Shown here piece by piece: positions 16,573 through 24,822 of a stretch of 54,440 bases of DNA (positions are counted from its first letter, which is position 1; each line of letters starts with the position of its first letter). Origin of the DNA: an uncultured bacterium (GTDB lineage Bacteria; Bacteroidota; Bacteroidia; Bacteroidales; Marinifilaceae). The notes under the pieces are model-generated. The model did not search any database. It was not told the origin of the DNA and saw only the letters and a program-made list of their open reading frames with translations. The DNA is taken from positions 1-54,440 of the forward strand of contig CAJMSX010000019.1 in assembly GCA_905216195.1 (NCBI GenBank). The letters are read 5' to 3'. The position numbers and the translations under genes were made by a program.

Positions 16573-17133
16573 ATGAATAGTCAAAACAAGAGTCAGGAAA
16601 ATTCTGCTGCAGAAGAAAAAAAGACCGGAAATAAGAGTGATTCCGACACCCGTTCTTCTCAATCCGGTAGTAAGGGGAAAGACAGGCAAGCCGACCAGAT
16701 GAGTTCCGAAAGGGAAGAATCCGAAAAGTCCGGCCAGGAAAATAAGGAGAAAACCGGCGCTGCGGCTCAGTCCACAAACGGTAACTCTCAGGAGACAGAG
16801 GGAATGAAAGACAAAAAGGGCGAACAAACCGGTCAGGGCGGATCAGCTGAGCAAGCGGAAAGCCAGCAAAAAGGCGGTAAGCATACCGGAGGAAAAAATC
16901 AGAGTAAGGGAAAAACAAAAACCGTCAAATACAAAACGAATCTGAAATGCAAAGATTGTGTGGATAAAGTTCAGCCACAGTTGAACGATACCGACATCAT
17001 CGAAGCCTGGATGATCGATCTGGACGATCCGGACAGTCTTTTGACCGTTGTGATGGATGAAGACGGGGATGTGGCCCTTATCCAAACTATTTTTACGGAT
17101 GCCGGCTATGTAGCAGAAATATGTGAATGTTAA
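16573..17133 (+). CDS. Charged disordered protein with heavy-metal-associated-like C-terminal domain
   Basis: I do not know a named family for the whole 186-residue protein. Residues 1 to about 112 are almost entirely K, E, Q, S, G, N and T, with no hydrophobic segments and no signal peptide, and are surely disordered. Residues about 113-186 form a compact beta-alpha-beta-beta-alpha-beta pattern starting VKYKTNLKCKDCVDKVQPQL and ending AGYVAEICEC. This matches heavy-metal-associated/copper-chaperone domains with their C-x-x-C metal site, although the usual M before the first Cys is absent. A second Cys pair, CEC, closes the protein. Metal binding or trafficking in the cytoplasm is an inference. 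It is monocistronic with a terminator at 17172-17201. Confidence 0.75.
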   Translation: MNSQNKSQENSAAEEKKTGNKSDSDTRSSQSGSKGKDRQADQMSSEREESEKSGQENKEKTGAAAQSTNGNSQETEGMKDKKGEQTGQGGSAEQAESQQKGGKHTGGKNQSKGKTKTVKYKTNLKCKDCVDKVQPQLNDTDIIEAWMIDLDDPDSLLTVVMDEDGDVALIQTIFTDAGYVAEICEC

Positions 17134-17171
17134 TCTTTTCCGTTATCCGAAAACAAAAAATCTATAAAAAG

Positions 17172-17201
17172 GAGACGGCCGGAAAGCCGCTCTCTTTTTT
17201 T
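17172..17201 (+). terminator. Terminator after the HMA-like gene
   Basis: An imperfect hairpin, GAGACGGC pairing with GCCGCTCTC with one bulged base, is followed by seven T. Confidence 0.65.
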
Positions 17202-17406
17202 ATGGAAAAGGGAGCGGAAACGCCTTTTTTATCGATTTTATTCTCTGGTATACGGTGTCGGGCCGGAACAGGGAAGGCAGCCGGGGAGATCAAGTTCCTG
17301 ACCTGGATCAGGATTTATTTAGCGAAAAGGAAGTTTGCTGAAACCGAATAAAGGACGTATCTTCGGCCTTCCCGATCTTTGGGTCGGGAGAGGTAAAAAG
17401 AAAAAA

Positions 17407-18594
17407 ATGAAAAAGGCGAAACTTACTTTATATACGGCCGGAGCTGATCCGGACCGCATCCGGCTGGCCATACGGAATTGTTTTTGGGCGGTAACGAAAT
17501 CGGTTACTACAGCAGGAAAACATACTACATTGATTCTTCAGGATGATTCTCGCATGATTTTCAGTTTGTCGCATGTGAAACAAGAAGCGGCTTTTGTGGA
17601 GATGCACCTGCGGGGGATGGCGGATTATTTTTCCACGGTCCCGGTTGCGGAGGAAGTTATGAAAGAGAATCTGCTCCGGCAGATCGGAAGTTTTGATGGT
17701 GTAACCGGTATTGTTTTCGAGACGGATGGAAATGACGATCGTAGCCGTTATCTGCTCAATACGTTATTTGATGTGGCTCGGGAAGTGAACGGTTTTTTAC
17801 TTTATCCGGACCTCTGTATCTACACGGGGAGAAGAGAGCTGGTATTTTCGCCCGGAGTAAGGAAGGAGGCGGAAGGCTCCGTATCGGCGGTTGCTGCACC
17901 TGGGGGGAAGGCCGGAGAAAATCAGGCCGGTAAAAAACGCCGGGAATGTTCGGTTGCTTTTTTGAAAGAACGGAAAATTCCTTATGTGGAGGGTACGGTA
18001 GAAGAGATCCGGGAAGAAGAAATTCGGTGGAGAGGACGTGAAGAGCTGGTAAAGCGGGCCATCGCATCGTTTGCGGTGGCTTTATATGCCGAAATTTTAT
18101 TGTCCGAGAAACCGGACCGGCAGGAGGCTTTGAGTTATGTGGACCGTTTGGACGAATTATATGGAGTACGTTCTTATTTTTCTCCGGCGGAAACGGCTTA
18201 TATCGAGGATGCTGAACCGGAAACGATTCGGAATATTCAATTTGTATGGCGGTATGAATGCTGTGCTTTGTGCTTGTGGGCAGCCGGAATCGTTGAAGAG
18301 CTTCCTTATCCTTCGGAGATTTCGGATATTCCGGTTTTTGCCGCTCTTTTCTGGCAATATGCCGGGTTGGACGGTTTATTGGCGGAAGGTTTTCCGCGGG
18401 AGCATACAGAGCTTCTCGATACGGCCGATGTATACCGGTGTTATAGCCGGGCTTGTATAGCTGCCCGCAGTTGCGGAAAAGAAGTTCCCGCTTTATTGGA
18501 TGTGGCCGTCGTCCTGGAAAGGCAAAGGGCGCTCGAATGGATGACCGGAGGACAAGGTGCCGCCGCTTGGGATGAGGTAAAGATGTATACCTGA
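17407..18594 (+). CDS. DUF4272 domain protein
   Basis: A 395-residue cytoplasmic protein without signal peptide or membrane segments. I start it at the ATG at 17407 (MKKAKLTLYTAGADPDRI), after an A-rich stretch; the frame is open 24 codons further up with an unlikely lysine/glycine-rich extension. The C-terminal part (about 180-395) fits DUF4272: SVAFLKERKIPYVE, then a helical array with SPAETAYIED, QFVWRYECCALCLWAAGIVEELPYP, and a terminal RALEWMTGG...WDEV. The N-terminal part resembles the alpha/beta domain that precedes DUF4272 in Bacteroidota proteins. Function is unknown; relatives are found alone or near immunity-type proteins. Base composition is like the neighbours. Confidence 0.8.
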   Translation: MKKAKLTLYTAGADPDRIRLAIRNCFWAVTKSVTTAGKHTTLILQDDSRMIFSLSHVKQEAAFVEMHLRGMADYFSTVPVAEEVMKENLLRQIGSFDGVTGIVFETDGNDDRSRYLLNTLFDVAREVNGFLLYPDLCIYTGRRELVFSPGVRKEAEGSVSAVAAPGGKAGENQAGKKRRECSVAFLKERKIPYVEGTVEEIREEEIRWRGREELVKRAIASFAVALYAEILLSEKPDRQEALSYVDRLDELYGVRSYFSPAETAYIEDAEPETIRNIQFVWRYECCALCLWAAGIVEELPYPSEISDIPVFAALFWQYAGLDGLLAEGFPREHTELLDTADVYRCYSRACIAARSCGKEVPALLDVAVVLERQRALEWMTGGQGAAAWDEVKMYT

Positions 18595-18977
18595 GCACCA
18601 TTTTTTGTCCCACTCGTTTTTACTTGCTTCCCCGTTCACATCTCCTCCCCGGGGAAGAGAGGGAGACGGACCTCTTTTTCTGCGCATAGCAGCAATGCAG
18701 TTTTCTTTTTCTCCTTTTGGGAGGAAGGATTCTTTTAGCCGGAATTTTTCTTTTTCCGGTTTTTATTCCCGACTTATCCGGGTGAGAAATTTAACAAAGT
18801 TCTAAGTTTTACCCCTGTGATGTCAACAGAGTATAAAAGATGTCAGGCGATGTTATTGTTGGTAAACCTTTACAGATAAAAACAGTCCATTAGGTGTCTT
18901 GGTTTTCCATCCTGAAAATTCCGGAAAAGAAGGTGGGAAAAGAAACAGAAAAATCGTATAAAGAGTATAAAGTAATT
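18595..18977. other. Intergenic region before the TonB-receptor-like gene
   Basis: These 383 bases have no supported gene. A weak hairpin AGAGG/CCTCT followed by TTTT (18658-18679) could end the DUF4272 transcript. An inverted pair CCGGAA...TTCCGG lies near 18740-18760. No exact TAnnTTTG element is present upstream of 18978; TAAACCTTTACA near 18865 is the closest I see. Confidence 0.6.
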
Positions 18978-21461
18978 ATGAAAGTGAAAAAATTAATGTG
19001 GACTGTTTTACTGGCAGTATGGATGATTCCGGGGTGGGCTACGGAGCCTGTAGCCCCGGGGACAGTTCGGGGAAAAGTAATCGATGCTAAGACGAAAGAG
19101 CCGATGGATTTTGTCAATGTGGCGGTAAGAAAATCGGGCGAGACCGTTCCTTTGACGGGGGTGGTGACGGATGAGACCGGCACCTTTACGTTTACCAAAT
19201 TAGGGTACGGTACCTATACGGTCAATCTTTCCTTTGTGGGTTACCGGAACGTAGAAAAGAGCTTTACACTGTCCAAAGAGAAGCCTTCGGTGAACTTGCG
19301 GACCATTCCCTTAGAAGAAGATACGGAAACCTTAGGAGAAGTAAAAGTGTTGGGACAGCGTTCCCAGATGAAATTCGAAATCGATAAGAGGGTATTTAAC
19401 GTGGATCAGAATATTTCTTCTACCGGGGGATCGGCCAGCGACGTACTGACGAATATACCTTCGGTGGAAGTAGACAATGAAGGGGAGGTGTCTTTGAGGG
19501 GAAGTACGAGCGTAACGATCTGGATAAACGGAAGAGCTTCCGGACTGACGGCCGATAACCGGGCTCAGATTCTGGAGCAGATGCCGGCGGAGAGTATAGA
19601 GCGTATCGAAGTCATTACGAACCCTTCCGCCAAATACAGTCCGGAAGGAACCGCGGGTATTATCAATATTATTTTGAAGCAAGACCGGAAAGCGGGGTAT
19701 TATGGAAGTGTACAGGGAGGTGTAGATACCCGGGGCGGTTGGAACGCTTCCGGAAATATCAATTACAGCAGTGGAAAAATAGAGGCTTATGCCAATGTGG
19801 GCTATCGGAAACGGAAGTCGGAAGGGGGAGGGTATTCCAACCGGACCAATACGGATGAGGCGGGGAATGCGGTGTCCTACCTGAATCAGAAATCCGATAA
19901 CGACGGACACGGCGGTCCGGTATTTATCCGGACAGGGTTGACCTATCACCTCACCAAACAGGATCATCTCAATATCGGAGCATTCGGCATGTTCGGCGAT
20001 AGAAAACAAAATACCCGTATGTACTATGAAAGTAATGTGCCGGGCTCTTTTCTCAGTAGCCGGCGTTTGACGGATTCCGATAATTCCATGAAAGGGGGAA
20101 ATATCGATTTCGGCTATAAACATGATTTCAGCGAGAAAAGCAATCTGGATATCGTGGCCTCCTGGAATACCTGGAATATGGACGGAACGAATATATATAA
20201 TCAATATTCGCTGTTCGGAGAAGGGAGGGAAACTTCTTCCTACCAGCGCCAGAAAAACGATGTCCGTTCTCATGATTGGGAAATTCAGGCGGATTATGTC
20301 AATGAATTTTCGAAAAACAGCAAGCTCGAAGCCGGATATAAAGGCAGCTTTTCCCGCCAGAAAAGTCCGGTAGAAACCTATGCCGGGGAAACGGAAGAAG
20401 CGGCGGTACCGGATGAGCAATTGTACAATAATTTTCTCTATGATCAGGACATCCACGCCGCTTATGTCACCTATTCCGGAAGGATCGGGAATTTCGGGTT
20501 TCAGGGAGGCCTGAGGGGAGAATATTCCCGCATCGACACCAAATCCCTGGGGTATGGACAAACAGAAGGTGACGTGTCTCCCCATCAGGAGGATTATTTC
20601 AGCCTTTTCCCCAGTGTCTTTTTATCTTATGCTTTGCCGTCGGGGAACGAAATACAGTTAAATTATACCCGTCGTATTTCCCGGCCCTGGGGACGCCAGT
20701 TAAATCCGTTTATGAATGTGACGGATTCCACCAATATTTCTTTCGGTAATCCGTATTTGTCACCTCAGTATTCCAATGCGTTCGAATTGAACTACATCAA
20801 GAACTGGGATGCACATATGGTTTCTCTTTCGGCTTACTACCGTAATACCGATGATGTCATCCAACGGATCAGCTATCTGAAAGAGGATATTCTGATGAGC
20901 ACCTACGAAAATGTCGCAAAAACCCAATCGGCCGGAGCAGAACTCGTCATTAAAAACAATTTCGGACGCCGGTTGGATTTGACAACTACGGTAAATTTGT
21001 TTTACAGCAAACTGGATGGATTTTCTTATTTGCCGGAAGGAGCAACCCAGCCGGTTACCGGAGAGTCGAACGAGGATTTTTCCTGGAACGCCCGTATGAT
21101 CGCCAATTTGCTTTTACCTGCTTCTTTTTCGTTGCAAGTAACGGGGAACTATAATGCCAGGCAACTCATCGCCCAGGGATACCGGAAAGCGAATTATTCG
21201 CTGGATGCCGGTATCCGCAAATCTTTCCTGGATCGTAAATTGAGCCTGAGTGTCAATGCCAGGGATATTTTAAATTCCCGGAAGTGGAAAACCGAAACTT
21301 CCGGCCAGGGCTTTGTGCAATATGCTTCCAATTGGCGGATGGGGCGTACGGTGGGATTTACCCTCACGTATAGTTTTGGAAATATGAAAGCTTCCCGAAC
21401 TAAAAATCAACGAGCGCAGGAGGACAATAACCTGATGAATCAGATGGATGACAACTTCTGA
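18978..21461 (+). CDS. TonB-dependent-receptor-like outer membrane beta-barrel protein
   Basis: An 827-residue outer-membrane protein. I use the ATG at 18978 because it starts a clear signal peptide (MKVKKLMWTVLLAVWMIPGW, cleaved about residue 23); the upstream in-frame ATG at 18894 gives no signal. The signal is followed by a carboxypeptidase-regulatory-like domain (VRGKVIDAKTKEPMDFVNVAV, about 30-115), a plug domain (about 125-230, with IERIEVITNPSAKYSPEGTAGIINI) and a beta-barrel of the OMP_b-brl_3 type to the C-terminus. Such proteins lack an obvious SusD partner, and none is found here. The ligand cannot be read. The gene stands alone, followed by a possible terminator. Confidence 0.9.
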   Translation: MKVKKLMWTVLLAVWMIPGWATEPVAPGTVRGKVIDAKTKEPMDFVNVAVRKSGETVPLTGVVTDETGTFTFTKLGYGTYTVNLSFVGYRNVEKSFTLSKEKPSVNLRTIPLEEDTETLGEVKVLGQRSQMKFEIDKRVFNVDQNISSTGGSASDVLTNIPSVEVDNEGEVSLRGSTSVTIWINGRASGLTADNRAQILEQMPAESIERIEVITNPSAKYSPEGTAGIINIILKQDRKAGYYGSVQGGVDTRGGWNASGNINYSSGKIEAYANVGYRKRKSEGGGYSNRTNTDEAGNAVSYLNQKSDNDGHGGPVFIRTGLTYHLTKQDHLNIGAFGMFGDRKQNTRMYYESNVPGSFLSSRRLTDSDNSMKGGNIDFGYKHDFSEKSNLDIVASWNTWNMDGTNIYNQYSLFGEGRETSSYQRQKNDVRSHDWEIQADYVNEFSKNSKLEAGYKGSFSRQKSPVETYAGETEEAAVPDEQLYNNFLYDQDIHAAYVTYSGRIGNFGFQGGLRGEYSRIDTKSLGYGQTEGDVSPHQEDYFSLFPSVFLSYALPSGNEIQLNYTRRISRPWGRQLNPFMNVTDSTNISFGNPYLSPQYSNAFELNYIKNWDAHMVSLSAYYRNTDDVIQRISYLKEDILMSTYENVAKTQSAGAELVIKNNFGRRLDLTTTVNLFYSKLDGFSYLPEGATQPVTGESNEDFSWNARMIANLLLPASFSLQVTGNYNARQLIAQGYRKANYSLDAGIRKSFLDRKLSLSVNARDILNSRKWKTETSGQGFVQYASNWRMGRTVGFTLTYSFGNMKASRTKNQRAQEDNNLMNQMDDNF

Positions 21462-21481
21462 TGGGCCCACAGGGAAACCTG

Positions 21482-21520
21482 CCGCAACGGACCGAAAGCA
21501 AGTCCGGCGGGTGGGTTTTC
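21482..21520 (+). terminator. Possible terminator after the beta-barrel gene
   Basis: The hairpin CGGAC/GTCCG with a 9-base loop is extended by CCG/CGG across a small internal loop, then GTGGGTTTTCC. The T-run is short. Confidence 0.4.
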
Positions 21521-21603
21521 CTGTATTTTCGAAAAACTCTACGGTAGAAGTAGGTGATTTCTTCCGTGCAGGGAAGTCGGCATAAGATTTTCCGTTTTCC
21601 GGT

Positions 21604-22155
21604 TTATAAGATGATTCCTGCTCCGAAAGACAGTGAGTTCCGTTGAAAATGTTTTCCGTTTTCCGACGGAAGATGATCCTTCTTGAATTGTTTCAGGTTA
21701 TAACCGAATTGGAAATTGAATCCGAAATGCTTTTTAAGCATCAACTTATAACCGAACCCGATGTTCCAGGTGAGGCCCGGCGTGGAATTTCCTGTTTTCA
21801 GGGCATAGCCGATATCCGTGTAAGAGTAAAGAGGTCGGTGTTTTTTCAAAGGAGCGCAGTGTAAAACGGCGAAAAGCGGAAATGTATTGTAGCCGGGTTC
21901 TTCATACCGGTCGGCTCCCATACCTAAACCGGCCTCCCAGGCGGGAGCAAAGGTGTACAGAGCAGAAAGGCGCAATGAATTTCCGTGCATCTTCCAGTTG
22001 TTTCTGTAAAGGGTCTGCCCGTTGTAACCGGTTTCCGACCATCCCAGGGAATAATGATAATCCAGGTGAACGTGAAATTTACTTTGAGCGGAAACAGGCA
22101 GGGTATATACCAACAGCATACTCAGGCCGGCAGCAATAAAAAGGATCGGTTTCAT
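21604..22155 (-). CDS. Small outer-membrane beta-barrel protein
   Basis: A 183-residue protein with a signal peptide (MKPILFIAAGLSMLLVYTLP, cleavage after SAQ about 24). It then has alternating hydrophobic/polar strands rich in aromatic residues, for example LDYHYSLGW, RLSALYTFAPAWEAGLGMG and FNFQFGYNLKQF, ending in the strand SLSFGAGIIL. This is the pattern of an 8-strand porin-family barrel. No specific function is recognisable. It is convergent with the TonB-receptor-like gene. Confidence 0.75.
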   Translation of the reverse strand: MKPILFIAAGLSMLLVYTLPVSAQSKFHVHLDYHYSLGWSETGYNGQTLYRNNWKMHGNSLRLSALYTFAPAWEAGLGMGADRYEEPGYNTFPLFAVLHCAPLKKHRPLYSYTDIGYALKTGNSTPGLTWNIGFGYKLMLKKHFGFNFQFGYNLKQFKKDHLPSENGKHFQRNSLSFGAGIIL

Positions 22156-22346
22156 ACAAATCGGGAATTAAAATTAGGTGGGAAAGGTAATAAAAAGGAA
22201 AAGTTTACCGGCTACTTTCCTGATATTTTACATTGTAAGTCTTATACGTAAAAGGTTGTGATCCAGATGGTATTGTAAAACTAAAAAGTAAAAAAATGAG
22301 AACAAGGGAAAATCCGGGAACATCCTACGGAAAATAAAGGAAAAAA

Positions 22347-22377
22347 TTTGATAGTTCCCCGAATGTGTATATATTTG
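22347..22377 (+). promoter_or_regulatory. Promoter of the DUF169-marR-MFS operon
   Basis: The -33 TTTG (22347-22350), then exactly 19 bases, then TATATTTG (22370-22377) is a full match to the Bacteroidota promoter consensus and one of the best in the window. Confidence 0.8.
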
Positions 22378-22391
22378 TCATGACAAATATA
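22370..22391. promoter_or_regulatory. Perfect 22-bp palindrome, probable MarR operator
   Basis: A perfect palindrome with half-site TATATTTGTCA, no spacer and no mismatch. Its left half is the -7 element of the promoter at 22347-22377. MarR dimers bind palindromes of about this length and typically repress their own operon; the MarR gene is 0.5 kb downstream. A protein bound here would block RNA polymerase. Which regulator binds is inferred. Confidence 0.72.
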
Positions 22392-22399
22392 AGGAATTG

Positions 22400-22905
22400 A
22401 TGGATGTAAATTATTTTATTCGGAATTACCGGAAGTTTTTCGGAGAAGCGGAGCTTCCACTGGTTTTCTGGTATGACTCTTCTCCGGAACCTGCGCCTGT
22501 AAAAAGCAGCGGGTGTTTTCTCCGGGAACTGAACCGGGTGCGGGAGGGAGAAGCGTTAACTTTAGACGGAGAGAGTATCGGTTGCCGGGGAGGAAAGATA
22601 TTTTGACGGATTTGGTCGCCTGGACCTTCTTCGATACCAATGAGCGGGATGCGGTTTCGGTGCTTTTTGGTTCCGGTTGCAGTGCTGTTGTATCTCAGGT
22701 TTTGGTTGAGAATGGTAAAGGTGGCAAGCGTAATTTTCTGGGTCTTTTCGATCCTTCCGTGCGTTTGTGGGTAGAGGAGGATATTTTGAGTTTCGGCATA
22801 CCGTATTCCCGGTTCCGGGAGATGTATGAAACGATGGAGTCCTGTTGTTTGAAGGACACCCCGGCCTGGAATCGGGTGAAAAAGAGAATAAATCATGAAA
22901 TATAA
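22400..22905 (+). pseudogene. DUF169 protein gene with internal deletion and frameshift
   Basis: The two halves of a DUF169 protein are in different frames. The left half (22400-22606) begins MDVNYFIRNYRKFFGEAELP and ends GCRGGKIF at a TGA. The right half (about 22597-22905) reads DILTDLVAWTFFDTNERDAV, then LFGSGCSAVVSQ, GLFDPSVR and SFGIPYSRFREMYETM, the family's C-terminus. Together they have about 170 residues where the family has about 230, so roughly 60 residues are missing from the middle. The junction is GATATTTT (22597-22604), which can be read as the end of one half and the start of the other. The right half ends 11 bases inside marR. It is the first gene of the operon. DUF169 function is unknown. 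Confidence 0.8.
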
Positions 22906-23341
22906 TCTGGACACGACCGTCAATCATCGGGTGGCTACTCTCGCCAGACTTTTAAAACGACAGATATTCAGGTTGATAGCGGAGAGAGGAATGGATATTA
23001 CTCCCGAGCAATGGGTGGTATTGTATTACTTGTGGGAGAAAGACGGGCAAACGCTGGGGGAACTGGTGGGAAAGACCCGGAAAGATTTTGCCAATGTAAC
23101 CCGGATTGTGGAAAAGTTAGTGCGTCAGGGGTATGTGGAGAAGCGAAAAAATCCTCAGGATAGCCGGAGTTGTAAAATCTATGTTTTACCCGCGGGGGAA
23201 GCTATTCGGGAGGATATTTTCCGGCTTTGGGAAGAATCGGCAGCCATCAGCTTACAGGGGATTTCTTCGGAAGAGCAGCAAGTCCTGCTGGATGTATTGG
23301 CGAAGATGGAAGCGAATATCGTTGCGGCTGCGAATGCCTGA
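22895..23341 (+). CDS. MarR family transcriptional regulator
   Basis: A 148-residue winged-helix repressor. The helix-turn-helix is around ITPEQWVVLYYLWEKDGQTLGELVGKT and the recognition helix/wing is DFANVTRIVEKLVRQGYVEKRKNPQDSRSCKIYVL, with the D-x-R-s-x motif typical of the MarR wing. The ATG lies inside the last codons of the DUF169 remnant, so translation was coupled to it. It is followed by an MFS exporter, the classic arrangement for a MarR-controlled efflux pump. The palindrome at 22370-22391 is the probable operator. Effector ligand unknown. Confidence 0.92.
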   Translation: MKYNLDTTVNHRVATLARLLKRQIFRLIAERGMDITPEQWVVLYYLWEKDGQTLGELVGKTRKDFANVTRIVEKLVRQGYVEKRKNPQDSRSCKIYVLPAGEAIREDIFRLWEESAAISLQGISSEEQQVLLDVLAKMEANIVAAANA

Positions 23342-23406
23342 AAAAGGAAGGATGCCGGTGGAAGTAGGGGTATGGGGAAGACGTTTGGAGGCATACAGAA
23401 AGTTCT

Positions 23407-24822
23407 ATGGAGGAGGAAAGTATGAGAACGGATATACCATCTTTCGGTGAAGAAACCGAGGGTTTACCGCTGCCGCGAAGGATTTGGGCGGTGGCAGCGG
23501 CTTCCCTGGCATTGATTATGTCGGTGCTGGACGCTAATATTGTAAATGTGGCTTTGCCTACTCTTTCCCGCGAGTTCGGTACTTCTCCCTCCTTGACCAT
23601 TTGGGTGGTCAATGCCTATCAATTGGCTATTACCGTTTCTTTACTTTCTTTTTCTTCTTTGGGAGATATTTACGGTTACCGAAGGGTTTTTCTCTCCGGA
23701 GTGGCTTTATTTTGCGTTACTTCTCTGGTATGCGCTTTGGCTACTTCTTTCTGGACGCTCACGGTGGCACGGGTTTTACAGGGTTTTGGGGCTTCGGCCA
23801 TTACCAGTGTGAATACGGCCCAGTTGAGGACGCTTTATCCGCGTAAATACCTGGGTAGGGGAATGGGTATTAACGCGATGGTAGTCGCCGTATCAGCAGT
23901 TGCCGGCCCTTCCGTGGCTGGAGCGATTCTTTCGTTGGGGTCTTGGCATTGGTTGTTTGCGATTAATATTCCCTTGGGATTGGCGGCTTGGGTGATGGGA
24001 ATGATTTTTTTACCTAAAAAAGAAATACGGAGCTACCGGAAATTCGATAAGATCAGCTGTGTGGCCAATGCCTTTACTTTCGGTTTGCTGATTTATTCCA
24101 TGGAGGGATTTGCCCACCATGAAAAAATAGAATATCTGGTGTTACAGTTACTCCTGTTGGGGATCGTAGGTACTTTTTATATTCGCCGTCAACTGCACCG
24201 GGAAGCTCCTCTTTTGCCGGTCGATCTGATGAAAATACCGATATTTGCTCTTTCGGTAGGCACTTCTCTTTGCTCTTTTACGGCTCAGATGCTGGCATTG
24301 GTTTCTTTACCTTTCTTTTTTCAGAATGTATTGGGATTTTCGGATGTGGCTACGGGCTTGTTGCTGACTCCCTGGCCGGTGGCTACCTTGTTTACCGCCC
24401 CTCTGGCCGGTTATCTGGTGGAACGTGTGCATGCCGGAATTCTGGGTTGTGCAGGTATGCTCGTCTTTGCAGCGGGGCTGTATTTCTTGACGGCTTTGCC
24501 TTCTTCACCTTCCGCTATCGATATTATCTGGAGGATGGGGTTGTGCGGCATAGGTTTCGGATTATTTCAAACGCCTAATAACAGCACGATTATTTCTTCG
24601 GCCCCGGCGGCCCGGAGTGGTGGAGCTAGTGGAATGATAGGCACGGCCCGTTTGCTGGGGCAAACGTTGGGTGCTACTTTGGTGGCCTTGTTGTTTAATT
24701 TAGCGCCTCACGGAAAAAATACCACCGTCAGTTTATGGGTGGGGGCCGTTTTTGCTTTGGTGGCCGCAGTGGTCAGTTGTCTGCGCCTTTCCCAGCAAAT
24801 GCCTTTGACCCGCAAAAATTAA
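23407..24822 (+). CDS. MFS drug exporter, DHA2 (EmrB/QacA) family
   Basis: A 471-residue inner-membrane transporter with about 14 hydrophobic segments. The first membrane helix carries the DHA2 motif LDANIVNVALPTL, motif A is visible as LGDIYGYRRVFLSG, and motif C as INAMVVAVSAVAGPSVAG. These proteins expel drugs or other toxic compounds by proton antiport. It starts at ATG 23407, or at 23422 (MRTDIPSF), 65 or more bases after marR in the same operon. The stop codon shares bases with the stop of the convergent ogt gene (TTAA at 24819-24822). Substrate cannot be predicted. Confidence 0.9.
   Translation: MEEESMRTDIPSFGEETEGLPLPRRIWAVAAASLALIMSVLDANIVNVALPTLSREFGTSPSLTIWVVNAYQLAITVSLLSFSSLGDIYGYRRVFLSGVALFCVTSLVCALATSFWTLTVARVLQGFGASAITSVNTAQLRTLYPRKYLGRGMGINAMVVAVSAVAGPSVAGAILSLGSWHWLFAINIPLGLAAWVMGMIFLPKKEIRSYRKFDKISCVANAFTFGLLIYSMEGFAHHEKIEYLVLQLLLLGIVGTFYIRRQLHREAPLLPVDLMKIPIFALSVGTSLCSFTAQMLALVSLPFFFQNVLGFSDVATGLLLTPWPVATLFTAPLAGYLVERVHAGILGCAGMLVFAAGLYFLTALPSSPSAIDIIWRMGLCGIGFGLFQTPNNSTIISSAPAARSGGASGMIGTARLLGQTLGATLVALLFNLAPHGKNTTVSLWVGAVFALVAAVVSCLRLSQQMPLTRKN

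Noticed and set aside
19332..20585. A 417-codon open frame antisense to the TonB-receptor-like gene
   Set aside because: It is the shadow of a real gene with signal peptide, plug and barrel domains; its translation has no domain and odd composition.
22400..22905. Two separate small genes in place of a DUF169 pseudogene
   Set aside because: The two frames match the N- and C-terminal parts of one family and join at one point, so they are the halves of one broken gene.
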